Source: DASPPM01 sp035604475 (lineage in GTDB: Bacteria > Pseudomonadota > Alphaproteobacteria > JACZXZ01). Taken from it: a DNA stretch of 8,220 nt. A program made the translations under genes and the position numbers. The stretch spans positions 1 through 8,220 of the forward strand of contig DATNIJ010000313.1 of NCBI GenBank assembly GCA_035604475.1, read 5' to 3'. Positions 1-5,782 of the stretch are shown in pieces; positions within the stretch are counted from its first letter, which is position 1, and every line of letters starts with the position of its first letter. The notes under the pieces were generated by a model that was given only the letters and a program-made list of their open reading frames with translations, was not told the DNA's origin and did no database searches.

Positions 1-85
1 GGGTGATCTCCACCGGCTCGCGCCGCGCCCGATGCTGGAACTCGCCGAAATTGCGCTGGAATTCCACCGCCGTTGTCCGTGTCAT
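1..85 (-). CDS. Phd/YefM-type antitoxin, N-terminal fragment (runs off the window)
   Basis: This is a partial minus-strand gene. It starts at ATG 85-83 and leaves the window after 28 codons, so only the N-terminus is visible: MTRTTAVEFQRNFGEFQHRA, then RREPVEIT. The pattern 'T-A-hydrophobic-x-F-(Q/R)-x-N-F-x-x-(F/Y)' followed by 'A-x-x-E-P-V-x-I-T' is characteristic of Phd/YefM antitoxins. These bind DNA through the N-terminal domain and neutralise a toxin, often RelE/ParE- or Doc-like, usually encoded just downstream. A GAGG Shine-Dalgarno at 94-91 lies 5 nt from the ATG, and a strong promoter with a palindrome over its -10 lies just upstream, as expected for an autoregulated antitoxin operon. 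The toxin, if present, lies left of base 1. The family call rests on 28 residues recognised by eye; a solitary antitoxin is possible. Confidence 0.72.
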   Translation of the reverse strand, partial: MTRTTAVEFQRNFGEFQHRARREPVEIT

Positions 86-111
86 AGGCGCCTCGGAGTA
101 ATTTCAACAGA

Positions 112-126
112 ATATTCGTATAATAT
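112..126. promoter_or_regulatory. Candidate autoregulatory operator over the antitoxin -10
   Basis: ATATT (112-116), spacer CGTAT, then AATAT (122-126) form a perfect 5-bp inverted repeat. It covers the whole -10 hexamer and the expected transcription start of the antitoxin promoter. Phd/YefM antitoxins commonly repress their own promoter by binding palindromes at the -10/start region, so the position fits. The arms are short and AT-rich, so chance occurrence is possible. Confidence 0.4.
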
Positions 127-147
127 GGATTATCTTGAGAAAGTCAA
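120..147 (-). promoter_or_regulatory. Sigma-70 promoter of the antitoxin gene
   Basis: On the minus strand, TTGACT (147-142, 5 of 6 to the -35 consensus) is followed after 16 nt by TATTAT (125-120, 5 of 6 to the -10 consensus). Transcription would start near 113, giving a leader of about 28 nt before the ATG at 85. This is the best-looking housekeeping promoter in the window and sits in a short AT-rich patch within GC-rich DNA. It is predicted from sequence only. Confidence 0.65.
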
Positions 148-195
148 GGCAGAGTGGGCAGCAAGCGCGCTCTTCCCGTCGAAAATGAAGCGTCC

Positions 196-243
196 CGCTA
201 CCAAATAGCGGCGCTGGGCGTCCGCGGCGCGGCTCTCGCCGCG
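196..243. other. Two small hairpins in the bcrD-antitoxin intergenic region
   Basis: The 260-nt stretch between the bcrD stop and the antitoxin start holds no convincing gene. It contains CGCTA-CCAAA-TAGCG (196-210) and a GC-only stem CGCGGCG (223-229) / CGCCGCG (237-243) with a 7-nt loop. The second could slow or stop operon transcription about 100 nt past bcrD, but no T-tract follows it on the minus strand, so it is not a canonical intrinsic terminator. Confidence 0.3.
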
Positions 244-301
244 CGCAGCTTCGCCCGATGCACCTACATTGTGTCAGATATCCGGGCTAACCGAGCTCGC
301 C

Positions 302-319
302 CCGGTCCAGCGGACCCGG
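302..319 (-). terminator. Weak terminator-like hairpin just after bcrD
   Basis: GGTCC (304-308), loop AGC, GGACC (312-316) forms a 5-bp stem. It extends by CC/GG pairing (302-303 with 318-319) across one bulged C at 317. It lies 27 nt beyond the bcrD stop codon, the right place for the end of the operon. No run of T follows on the minus strand, so intrinsic termination here is doubtful; it could instead protect the mRNA 3' end or work with Rho. Confidence 0.25.
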
Positions 320-345
320 AGAAATCACCAAGCCTGCCCGCCTCG

Positions 346-1185
346 CTATGCCGCCGCGAGCTCGCCGAGCCGCTTGAGCTTCTCGTGGCGGAAAGCCCCC
401 CATAGGGCGGCCCCGATGGCGCCGGCGTAGATCGATTGGGGGTGGCTGCGGACGGGGAAGGTGACTTTCTCCTTCGCCATCGCCTCCTGCAGGGCCGCGA
501 CGAGGCCCTCATCGAGTGCCAAGCCGCCGGTCATGAGGACCACCCCATCGATGCTGCCCATGGTCTTGAGCAGCTTGGCCAAGCGATCGGCCATGGAGGA
601 ATGGATGCCCCTGAGGATGTTGGCGGAGGTGATGCCGCGCGAGACCATGTTGATCACGTCGGTCTCGGCGAGCACCGCGCAGATGCCGCTGACCTTCTCC
701 GGATTGTCCCCGGCTCGCGAGAGCCCGCCGATCTCGTCCTGGGCGATGCCGAGATAGCGGGCGATGTTCTCGAGAAAGCGGCCCGAGCCGGAGGCGCATT
801 GGCTCGTCATCTTGTAGCTCAGCACCTTGCCGCGCTGGTCGATGCGGATGGCGCGGCCGTGGAGCGCTCCCACGTCGAGTGCCGCGCGGGCCTCGGGATC
901 GAGGTAGATCGCACCACGGCCGTGCGTCGTCATGGAATAGAAGTGGCCGGTATGAAAAGCGAGCGACTCGCCCTCGCCGGTGGTCGCGACGTAGGCGACG
1001 TCCGCGGGCTTGAGCGAGGCCTCTTCGAGCACTTGATTGTAGGCCTCGGCCGCGAGCTCAAGCGGATCGCGGCTGCGCACGCGATCGGTGCGCCGCGCCA
1101 GCCAGCGGCTCTCGTCGCCCTCGACCTCGAACAGCACCGTCTTGATCATCCCGGTGCCGATGTCGATGCCAGCGGTCACGACCAT
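346..1185 (-). CDS. bcrD: Benzoyl-CoA reductase subunit D (ATPase, BcrD/BadG type)
   Basis: BcrD is the smaller of the two ATPase subunits of class I benzoyl-CoA reductase (279 aa; the Thauera protein is about the same length). With BcrA it forms the cytoplasmic activation module, which couples ATP hydrolysis to electron transfer from reduced ferredoxin to the BcrBC site. It belongs to the BadF/BadG/BcrA/BcrD (ASKHA) family. Visible motifs: phosphate-binding GIDIGTGMIKT near residues 6-16, ATTGEGES at 67-74, TSQCASGSGRFLENIARYLG from 127 with Cys130, GICAVLAETDVIN from 167 with Cys169, and MTGGLALDEG at 218-227. Cys130 and Cys169 match the family positions that each subunit contributes to a bridging [4Fe-4S] cluster. 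The start at 1185 has AAGGAG at 1198-1193. It is the last gene of the operon, with an 11-nt gap after bcrA. Confidence 0.96.
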   Translation of the reverse strand: MVVTAGIDIGTGMIKTVLFEVEGDESRWLARRTDRVRSRDPLELAAEAYNQVLEEASLKPADVAYVATTGEGESLAFHTGHFYSMTTHGRGAIYLDPEARAALDVGALHGRAIRIDQRGKVLSYKMTSQCASGSGRFLENIARYLGIAQDEIGGLSRAGDNPEKVSGICAVLAETDVINMVSRGITSANILRGIHSSMADRLAKLLKTMGSIDGVVLMTGGLALDEGLVAALQEAMAKEKVTFPVRSHPQSIYAGAIGAALWGAFRHEKLKRLGELAAA

Positions 1186-1192
1186 GGCTCGT

Positions 1193-1198
1193 CTCCTT
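1193..1198 (-). promoter_or_regulatory. Ribosome binding site of bcrD, overlapping the bcrA stop
   Basis: AAGGAG lies 7 nt before the bcrD ATG. Its first bases are part of the bcrA TAA stop (1199-1197), so ribosomes finishing bcrA sit on the bcrD initiation region. This favours coupled, near-equal synthesis of the two ATPase subunits. Confidence 0.8.
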
Positions 1199-2510
1199 AA
1201 TTCTCGACCGCACGGCGGGCGAAGGCGGCGGCACCCAGCGCTCCCGTGTAGATCGATTCCGGATTGATGTTGATGACCGCGTCGCCGTAGTTCTCCTTGA
1301 TCAGCTGGCGCAGCTCCTTGACCGCGGCCTCGTTCTTGGCGACGCCGCCGGTGAAGGTGAACTGGTCGCGCACGCCGCCGGAGCGGGCGAGGATCGACAT
1401 CGCGCGCAGGACGATCGCGCGGTGGAGGCCGGCCATGATGTCCTCGCGCTTCTCGCCCAGCGCCAGACGGTCGCGCAGCTCGGCACCGGCGAACACGGTG
1501 CAGGTCGAGTTGATCCGCACCGTCCGCGTGGCCTTCATCGCCATGGGGCCGAGCTCGTGCAGCCCGATGTTCATCTCGTCCGCGATGTAGCCGAGATAGC
1601 GCCCACAGCCCGCGGCACAGCGGTCGTTCATCTGGAAGTTCTCGACGATGCCGCTTGCATCGACCTGGATCGCCTTGGTGTCCTGGCCGCCGATGTCGAG
1701 CACGGTGCGGGTCTCTGGATACATCATGTGGGCGCCGAGCCCGTGACAGAGGATCTCCGAGCGGATGTGCTCCTTGGAGAAGGGCAATGTCACGCGGCCG
1801 TAGCCGGTGCCCACGAGATAGGTGTCCTCGAGCGGCACGTCGAGCGCCTGGCGCACGAGCGGCCCCATCTGGGCGGCGGCCGTCTTGAGCTCCGGCGAGG
1901 CCTCCGCGACGCGATCGAGCGCGCGCAGGAATTTGCCGCTCATCTCCTCGGCCGGGGGCCGGTTCTCCACCTCGATGATCGCCTTGTCGTAGACATTGAG
2001 GAGACGGTCGTAGGAGAGCCCGCTTGCCTGGGCGACTTCCTGGCCGATCGTCATGAAGCGAGACCCCGCGATGTCGCGGAAAAAGTCCGACTTGCGCCGC
2101 GCACCGGGTGCAAAGAGGGCCGGCGCCTCCTCGCGCAGGCGGGCGAAGACGGCCTCGATGGCCTCCGCAAGGGCCGTCTCTTCGCCCTTGAAGCGCTGAC
2201 TTCTCGCGTTGCTGCGGCAGGTCTCCTCGAGATCGACGAGCTGCTCGAGGAACTGCTCGAGCCGGAACCCGCGCTCGAGGTTCTGAAGCAGGCCCTCCAG
2301 GACCGCCTCGAGCTCCGGCATCCGCGCGAGGCCGCGGTGGACGAGCGTGAAGCGCGTATTGATGAGCGCCTCGTACCTTGCCACCTTGCAGGCCGTATCG
2401 TAGTTCGAGCGCGAATTGGTGATGCCGCGGCCGAGCACCTCGAGATTCTCGTCCATCACGATCGCCTTGGTGGTGGTCGAGCCGAGGTCGATGCCGATGA
2501 AGCAGCGCAT
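1197..2510 (-). CDS. bcrA: Benzoyl-CoA reductase subunit A (ATPase, BcrA/BadF type)
   Basis: BcrA is the larger ATPase subunit (437 aa). With BcrD it hydrolyses ATP to drive low-potential electrons into the catalytic BcrBC module. Motifs in order: nucleotide-binding GIDLGSTTTKAI from residue 6; a helical, charged insertion of about 180 residues (roughly 45-225) absent from BcrD and from short HgdC-type activators; GTGYGR at 234-239; DIGGQDTKAI from 272; NDRCAAGCGRYLGYIADEMN from 295 with Cys298 and Cys302; NSTCTVFAGAE from 334 with Cys337; and FTGGVAKN at 386-393. Cys298 and Cys337 align with the two cluster-ligating cysteines of the HgdC family, so a [4Fe-4S] shared with BcrD Cys130/Cys169 is expected. 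The length and insertion match Thauera, Magnetospirillum and Rhodopseudomonas types rather than the Azoarcus Bzd type. A GAGGA at 2519-2515 supports the start; bcrB ends 16 nt upstream. Confidence 0.97.
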   Translation of the reverse strand: MRCFIGIDLGSTTTKAIVMDENLEVLGRGITNSRSNYDTACKVARYEALINTRFTLVHRGLARMPELEAVLEGLLQNLERGFRLEQFLEQLVDLEETCRSNARSQRFKGEETALAEAIEAVFARLREEAPALFAPGARRKSDFFRDIAGSRFMTIGQEVAQASGLSYDRLLNVYDKAIIEVENRPPAEEMSGKFLRALDRVAEASPELKTAAAQMGPLVRQALDVPLEDTYLVGTGYGRVTLPFSKEHIRSEILCHGLGAHMMYPETRTVLDIGGQDTKAIQVDASGIVENFQMNDRCAAGCGRYLGYIADEMNIGLHELGPMAMKATRTVRINSTCTVFAGAELRDRLALGEKREDIMAGLHRAIVLRAMSILARSGGVRDQFTFTGGVAKNEAAVKELRQLIKENYGDAVININPESIYTGALGAAAFARRAVEN

Positions 2511-2526
2511 GGCGTCCTCGCTTGGG

Positions 2527-3834
2527 CTATTCGGCAGCCGCGGCCGGCGGCTTGGTACCCCGGCGCTTTTGCTCGATCATCTGGAAATAGCTCTCCAGCC
2601 GGTTCTTGACATTGGCCGGAGAGAAATAGCGCGGGTCCACGAGATCGGTCTCGATGAAGGCGGCGGGCTTGCCGGTGCGCCGCTCGATCTCGCGCAGCAT
2701 CAGAAGCTGGCCGGCGGAGAAGCTGTTGCAGCTCTTGATCGAGTTGATCAAGAGGCCGTCCGCCTCGTACTCGTTGATGTACTTCTCGATGAGACCGATC
2801 CGGGCTGGCAGGTTGCGGTTCGTATAGCAGCCGAGACAATATTGCGCGAGCGATTCGAGCGGGTGGTCCGGATCGTGGCGGAAGCCGAGATCGTAGACCC
2901 CGCCCACCTTCGTATAGGTGCTGGCCACGACGACGGCGCCGTCGTCGTAGAACATCTTCCAGAAATCGCGGAAGCTCGTCCAATTGGGCGGCCCTTCCAC
3001 CACGAGGCGGTAGCGCTCCTCGTGCATCTCGCCATCCGGCGTCACGGGTCCCAGGCGCTTCTGGATGCGCTCGTCGATCTCGGCGCGCAGGAGCCGGTAG
3101 TACTCGCTCGCGTCCTCGGTGCCGCGGAACGACGTGAAGATCGGCCCGATATAGTAGACGCCGCCGAAATAGGCGTCGATGGGCGAAGGCTTCATCTTCG
3201 CCGACTCCAGCACCCAGACGAAATCCTCCTCGGCCTTCGCGGACTCCTTGAGGTACTGGCGCAGCCGGTCGATGTCGAACTTGACGCCGCTCACCCGCTC
3301 GAGCTTGGGAATCACCTCCTCCTTGAGCTGCTTGACCACATAGTCGACCATGTTCTTGGAGGCGTGGCCCTCGCCCTCGTAGGGCACGTGCAGCATCGCC
3401 GTCTCGCACTTGTATTGCTCGCGCAAGAGCTCGAACCACTTCATGAAGGTGAAGCAGCCGGTATAGGAGAGCAGCAGCAGGTCGGGGTCCGGCAGCGGCC
3501 TGCCGTCGGGGCCGAGATTGCCCTTCGCCATCATGCCCAAGTCGGCCTTCACGTAGGTGCAGACGTCCTCGGAATGGCCGCGCTTCTCCGCTTCCATGAT
3601 CAGGGCGCCGCTCTTCTTGCGCATGCCGTTCTGGATGGCGTTGATCTCGGGCAGGTTGTTGACCACGTCGAAGCACATGATCAGCTCGTTGAGATTGCCC
3701 GGCACGAAGGTCGAGGCGACCTTGCGGCCGGCCTCCTTCGCGGTGGCGAGCAGCTCGTAGTTCTCGGCGATCATCTCCTTCTGCTTGAGCATCGACCGAT
3801 CTTTGATGGTCTCGCCGACGGGTGCAGCGCTCAT
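2527..3834 (-). CDS. bcrB: Benzoyl-CoA reductase subunit B (catalytic module, BcrB/BadE type)
   Basis: BcrB is the larger subunit of the BcrBC module, which binds benzoyl-CoA and reduces the aromatic ring by two electrons to the 1,5-dienoyl-CoA. At 435 aa it is close to the known family length. It belongs to the 2-hydroxyacyl-CoA dehydratase D-component (HGD-D) family, with conserved blocks FVPGNLNELIMCFDVVN near 43-59, DVCTYVKADLG at 90-100 (Cys92), LLSYTGCFTFMKWFE at 121-135 (Cys127), YCLGCYTNRNLPAR at 332-345 and INSIKSCNSFSAGQLL at 363-378 (Cys369). Cys92, Cys127 and Cys369 are the likeliest iron-sulfur ligands by position, but I cannot confirm this. The start at 3834 is set by the ATGA overlap with the bcrC stop and by GGAG at 3844-3841. 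The reading frame stays open upstream to 4926 through bcrC, but that extension is out-of-frame bcrC sequence and not protein-like. Confidence 0.97.
   Translation of the reverse strand: MSAAPVGETIKDRSMLKQKEMIAENYELLATAKEAGRKVASTFVPGNLNELIMCFDVVNNLPEINAIQNGMRKKSGALIMEAEKRGHSEDVCTYVKADLGMMAKGNLGPDGRPLPDPDLLLLSYTGCFTFMKWFELLREQYKCETAMLHVPYEGEGHASKNMVDYVVKQLKEEVIPKLERVSGVKFDIDRLRQYLKESAKAEEDFVWVLESAKMKPSPIDAYFGGVYYIGPIFTSFRGTEDASEYYRLLRAEIDERIQKRLGPVTPDGEMHEERYRLVVEGPPNWTSFRDFWKMFYDDGAVVVASTYTKVGGVYDLGFRHDPDHPLESLAQYCLGCYTNRNLPARIGLIEKYINEYEADGLLINSIKSCNSFSAGQLLMLREIERRTGKPAAFIETDLVDPRYFSPANVKNRLESYFQMIEQKRRGTKPPAAAAE
2732..2754. repeat. Perfect 9-bp inverted repeat inside bcrB
   Basis: CTCTTGATC (2732-2740), spacer GAGTT, GATCAAGAG (2746-2754) form a perfect 9-bp stem. 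It sits in the codons for LLINSIKS, just before Cys369 of BcrB. The two ATC-AA codon pairs explain part of the symmetry. The spacing is wrong for an FNR site (seven bases between TTGAT and ATCAA instead of four), so an mRNA hairpin or chance is more likely than a regulator site. Confidence 0.5.
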
Positions 3835-5000
3835 CGCTCGCTCCACAGCTTGATGGAATCGGCAAATGTGCCGGCCTGCTCGCGGATCGGCTGCATCTGC
3901 CCGGAGTTCTCGGCGTACTTGAAGGCGATATAGGGGATGTTGTGCGCCGCGAGCACGTGCTGCAACATCGGCCGCTCGAGGAGTGCGGGGTCGCAGAAGC
4001 TCGGAGCCGCGAAGATGACGCCCTCGGCTCGCGTGCGCTTCACCGCCTCCACCAGATAGGCCCCCTTCTGGGCCTGGTCGGGCTCGTACTTGGCGGAGGT
4101 GCTGCCGGAATTGTGCAGATAGGCGAGGGCCAGGTTCTTCACGGGGTCGCCTTCGACCGGCACATCGGAGTTCTCCCAGCGGTTGACCAGCATGAAGTCG
4201 TCGTCGACGATGTAGCAGCCGGAAAGCTCGATCGACTTGATGAGGTTGAGCGGCGGCTGCTCGCAGAAGGCGCCGGTGACGACGACGCGGGAGTTGTCGC
4301 GCCGCGGGCGCTCCTCGCTCGCCGCCGCCTCGAGATATTCCTTGAGCAAGCGGCTGTGCTCCTCGACCGCGAGGATCATGCCGGCGCGCATGAGCAGATA
4401 CACCTCGGAGGAGGGCGCCTTCCACGGCTGCCGCGCCCGGAACGCGTAGACCTCGCGCACCAGGCGCCGGTTCTCGTTGTAGAGGGCGATCGAGGTGCTG
4501 ATCGCGTCGTCGCTCACCTCGCGGCCGCTCAACTCGGCGAGCATCTGGCGGAGCTCGTTGAGCTCGTTCACATAGAACTCGCCGCCGATGTCGTCGCGGT
4601 AGTTCTGCGGCACGTCGAAATAGCGGCTCTTGACCTTCGGGAACATGATCTTCCACATGCCCGAGAGGTTCCGGATCACGTCGCAGATGCTGGGGAAGAG
4701 CATGCCGTCCACGAAATCGAGGCGGCCGCCCACACCCAGCTCGATCGTCGAGCGCGGAATCCGGCAGATGTAGCTTTGGTAATAGGCGTCGCCGTGGATG
4801 ACCTCGAGCTGATCGCCGCCGCCGAGTATGCCGAGCGGCAAGGCACCCGCGGCGTGGATCAGCTCGCGCGGCACGTAGAAGGGCATGAAGCCGACGACCT
4901 TGCGGCCGGGGACGGCCGCCTTCCACTCGCGCGCGTAGGCGAAGTGGAGATCATCGAACAGATGCTGGCAACGCGAGACGATTTCGGCGGTGGTTGTCAT
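3831..5000 (-). CDS. bcrC: Benzoyl-CoA reductase subunit C (catalytic module, BcrC/BadD type)
   Basis: BcrC partners BcrB in the substrate-reducing half of class I benzoyl-CoA reductase (389 aa from the chosen start; known BcrC is about 384). It is also an HGD-D family protein. Strong blocks: FMPFYVPRELIHAAGALPLG at 38-57, YQSYICRIPRSTIE at 74-87 (Cys79), DFVDGMLFPSICDVIRNLSG at 95-114 (Cys106), VTGAFCEQPPLNLIK near 241-255 (Cys246), APSFCDPALLERPM near 332-345 (Cys336) and the C-terminal FKYAENSGQMQPIREQAGTF at 360-379. Conserved cysteines among these should hold a [4Fe-4S] cluster. I chose ATG 5000, 2 nt after the dch TAG, because it gives a family-like MTTTAEIVSRC N-terminus; an in-frame ATG at 5018 would overlap dch and add MGAPLA. 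The stop overlaps the bcrB start (ATGA, 3834-3831), suggesting coupled 1:1 translation. Confidence 0.96.
   Translation of the reverse strand: MTTTAEIVSRCQHLFDDLHFAYAREWKAAVPGRKVVGFMPFYVPRELIHAAGALPLGILGGGDQLEVIHGDAYYQSYICRIPRSTIELGVGGRLDFVDGMLFPSICDVIRNLSGMWKIMFPKVKSRYFDVPQNYRDDIGGEFYVNELNELRQMLAELSGREVSDDAISTSIALYNENRRLVREVYAFRARQPWKAPSSEVYLLMRAGMILAVEEHSRLLKEYLEAAASEERPRRDNSRVVVTGAFCEQPPLNLIKSIELSGCYIVDDDFMLVNRWENSDVPVEGDPVKNLALAYLHNSGSTSAKYEPDQAQKGAYLVEAVKRTRAEGVIFAAPSFCDPALLERPMLQHVLAAHNIPYIAFKYAENSGQMQPIREQAGTFADSIKLWSER
3841..3844 (-). promoter_or_regulatory. Ribosome binding site of bcrB within the bcrC end
   Basis: GGAG lies 6 nt upstream of the bcrB ATG (3834), inside the last codons of bcrC. 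Together with the ATGA overlap it settles the bcrB start and supports translational coupling between the two catalytic subunits. Confidence 0.7.
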
Positions 5001-5002
5001 GG

Positions 5003-5782
5003 CTAACGGTGCTCCCATCGCGCGGGCCGCTTGGCGAGGAAGGCCTCGAGGCCTTCGAGCGCATCGCGGGTCGACATCACGTCCTCGAGATAGAGCTCCT
5101 CGACGCGCGCGAGCTTGGCCCTAAGGCGCTCGACGAGATCGAGCCGAGCCGCCCGCATCGCGCGGCGCAGCGCCGCCCCGCTCTTGTCGGCCAGATTGCG
5201 GGCGAACCACTCGAGTGCCGCGGCCTCGGGGTCCTCGCTCACGTGTGTGACCAGGCCCAAGGCGAGCGCCTCCGCCGCCGGGCAGCTGCGGCCGGAGAGG
5301 AGCAGCTCTTCCGCCTGCGCCCGGCCGATGCGTTCCGGCAAGAGGCAGGAGGCGGCGGGTGCGATGACGCCGAGCTTGATCTCGGGCTGGCCCAGTCTCG
5401 CGTCGGAGGCGGCGAAGATGAGGGTCCCCGCGAGTGCCAACTCGAGCCCGCCGCCGAGACACTGTCCCCGCACGGCGACCAAGACGGGGACCGGGCTCTC
5501 GACTAGGCGCAGGATCACCCCATGGAACCCCTTCAACATCGCAGCGCAATGCGCGGGAAGATGCTCTTCCACGCTGGCGCCGAAGCTGAAGTGCGGCCCT
5601 TCCGCATCGATGAGGACGCCGAGAAGATGGGGATGGGCGAGATGTGCCGCCAACGCCTCGTCGAAGGCGGCGATCATGGCGCCGTCGATGACGTTGGCCT
5701 TGGGCCGCGCCAGGCGGAGCCGAAGCAGCCGCCCACTTTGCTCCAGCCAGACGCGGAGAGGGGATGGAGCCGGCGTGCTCAT
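5003..5782 (-). CDS. dch: Cyclohexa-1,5-diene-1-carbonyl-CoA hydratase
   Basis: Dch hydrates the dienoyl-CoA made by benzoyl-CoA reductase to 6-hydroxycyclohex-1-ene-1-carbonyl-CoA. The 259-aa protein is a single crotonase domain, the expected size for Dch. The first oxyanion-hole block is HFSFGASVEEHL (64-75). The second is RGQCLGGGLELALAG (105-119), followed by DARLGQPEIKLGVIAP (127-142). Glu114 and Glu134 align with the two catalytic glutamates of enoyl-CoA hydratase (Glu144 and Glu164 in the rat enzyme), so full hydratase chemistry is expected. The start at ATG 5782 overlaps the oah stop as ATGA, with GGAG at 5793-5790; the frame stays open further upstream inside oah but that part is not protein-like. 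By itself the sequence could be another enoyl-CoA hydratase; position between oah and bcrC makes Dch the best call. Confidence 0.93.
   Translation of the reverse strand: MSTPAPSPLRVWLEQSGRLLRLRLARPKANVIDGAMIAAFDEALAAHLAHPHLLGVLIDAEGPHFSFGASVEEHLPAHCAAMLKGFHGVILRLVESPVPVLVAVRGQCLGGGLELALAGTLIFAASDARLGQPEIKLGVIAPAASCLLPERIGRAQAEELLLSGRSCPAAEALALGLVTHVSEDPEAAALEWFARNLADKSGAALRRAMRAARLDLVERLRAKLARVEELYLEDVMSTRDALEGLEAFLAKRPARWEHR
5012..5016 (-). promoter_or_regulatory. Ribosome binding site of bcrC in the dch 3' end
   Basis: GGGAG ends 11 nt before ATG 5000, slightly long spacing. The alternative ATG at 5018 would have this purine tract inside the gene, which argues for the 5000 start. Reinitiation by ribosomes leaving dch 2 nt upstream may also contribute. 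Confidence 0.5.

Noticed and set aside
119..124. Perfect TATAAT on the plus strand
   Set aside because: No acceptable -35 lies 16-18 nt upstream and no plus-strand gene follows. It is the other strand of the AT-rich antitoxin promoter palindrome.
154..405. 83-codon plus-strand open frame in the left intergenic region
   Set aside because: No family resemblance, no convincing RBS, and it overlaps the end of bcrD on the other strand.
2416..3933. 505-codon plus-strand open frame opposite bcrA/bcrB
   Set aside because: It is a typical high-GC antisense shadow: composition rich in Leu, Ala, His, Asp and Val, no recognisable family, spanning the boundary of two well-conserved genes on the other strand.
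2527..4926. 799-codon open frame on the minus strand covering both bcrC and bcrB regions
   Set aside because: Only the part from 3834 encodes BcrB. The upstream half is out-of-frame bcrC sequence, rich in Arg and Ala with no domain pattern, whereas the overlapping bcrC frame is clearly conserved. It is not a fusion protein.
3822..5006. 394-codon plus-strand open frame opposite bcrC
   Set aside because: It mirrors the real bcrC gene almost exactly, with low-complexity composition and no motif; third-position GC bias creates it.
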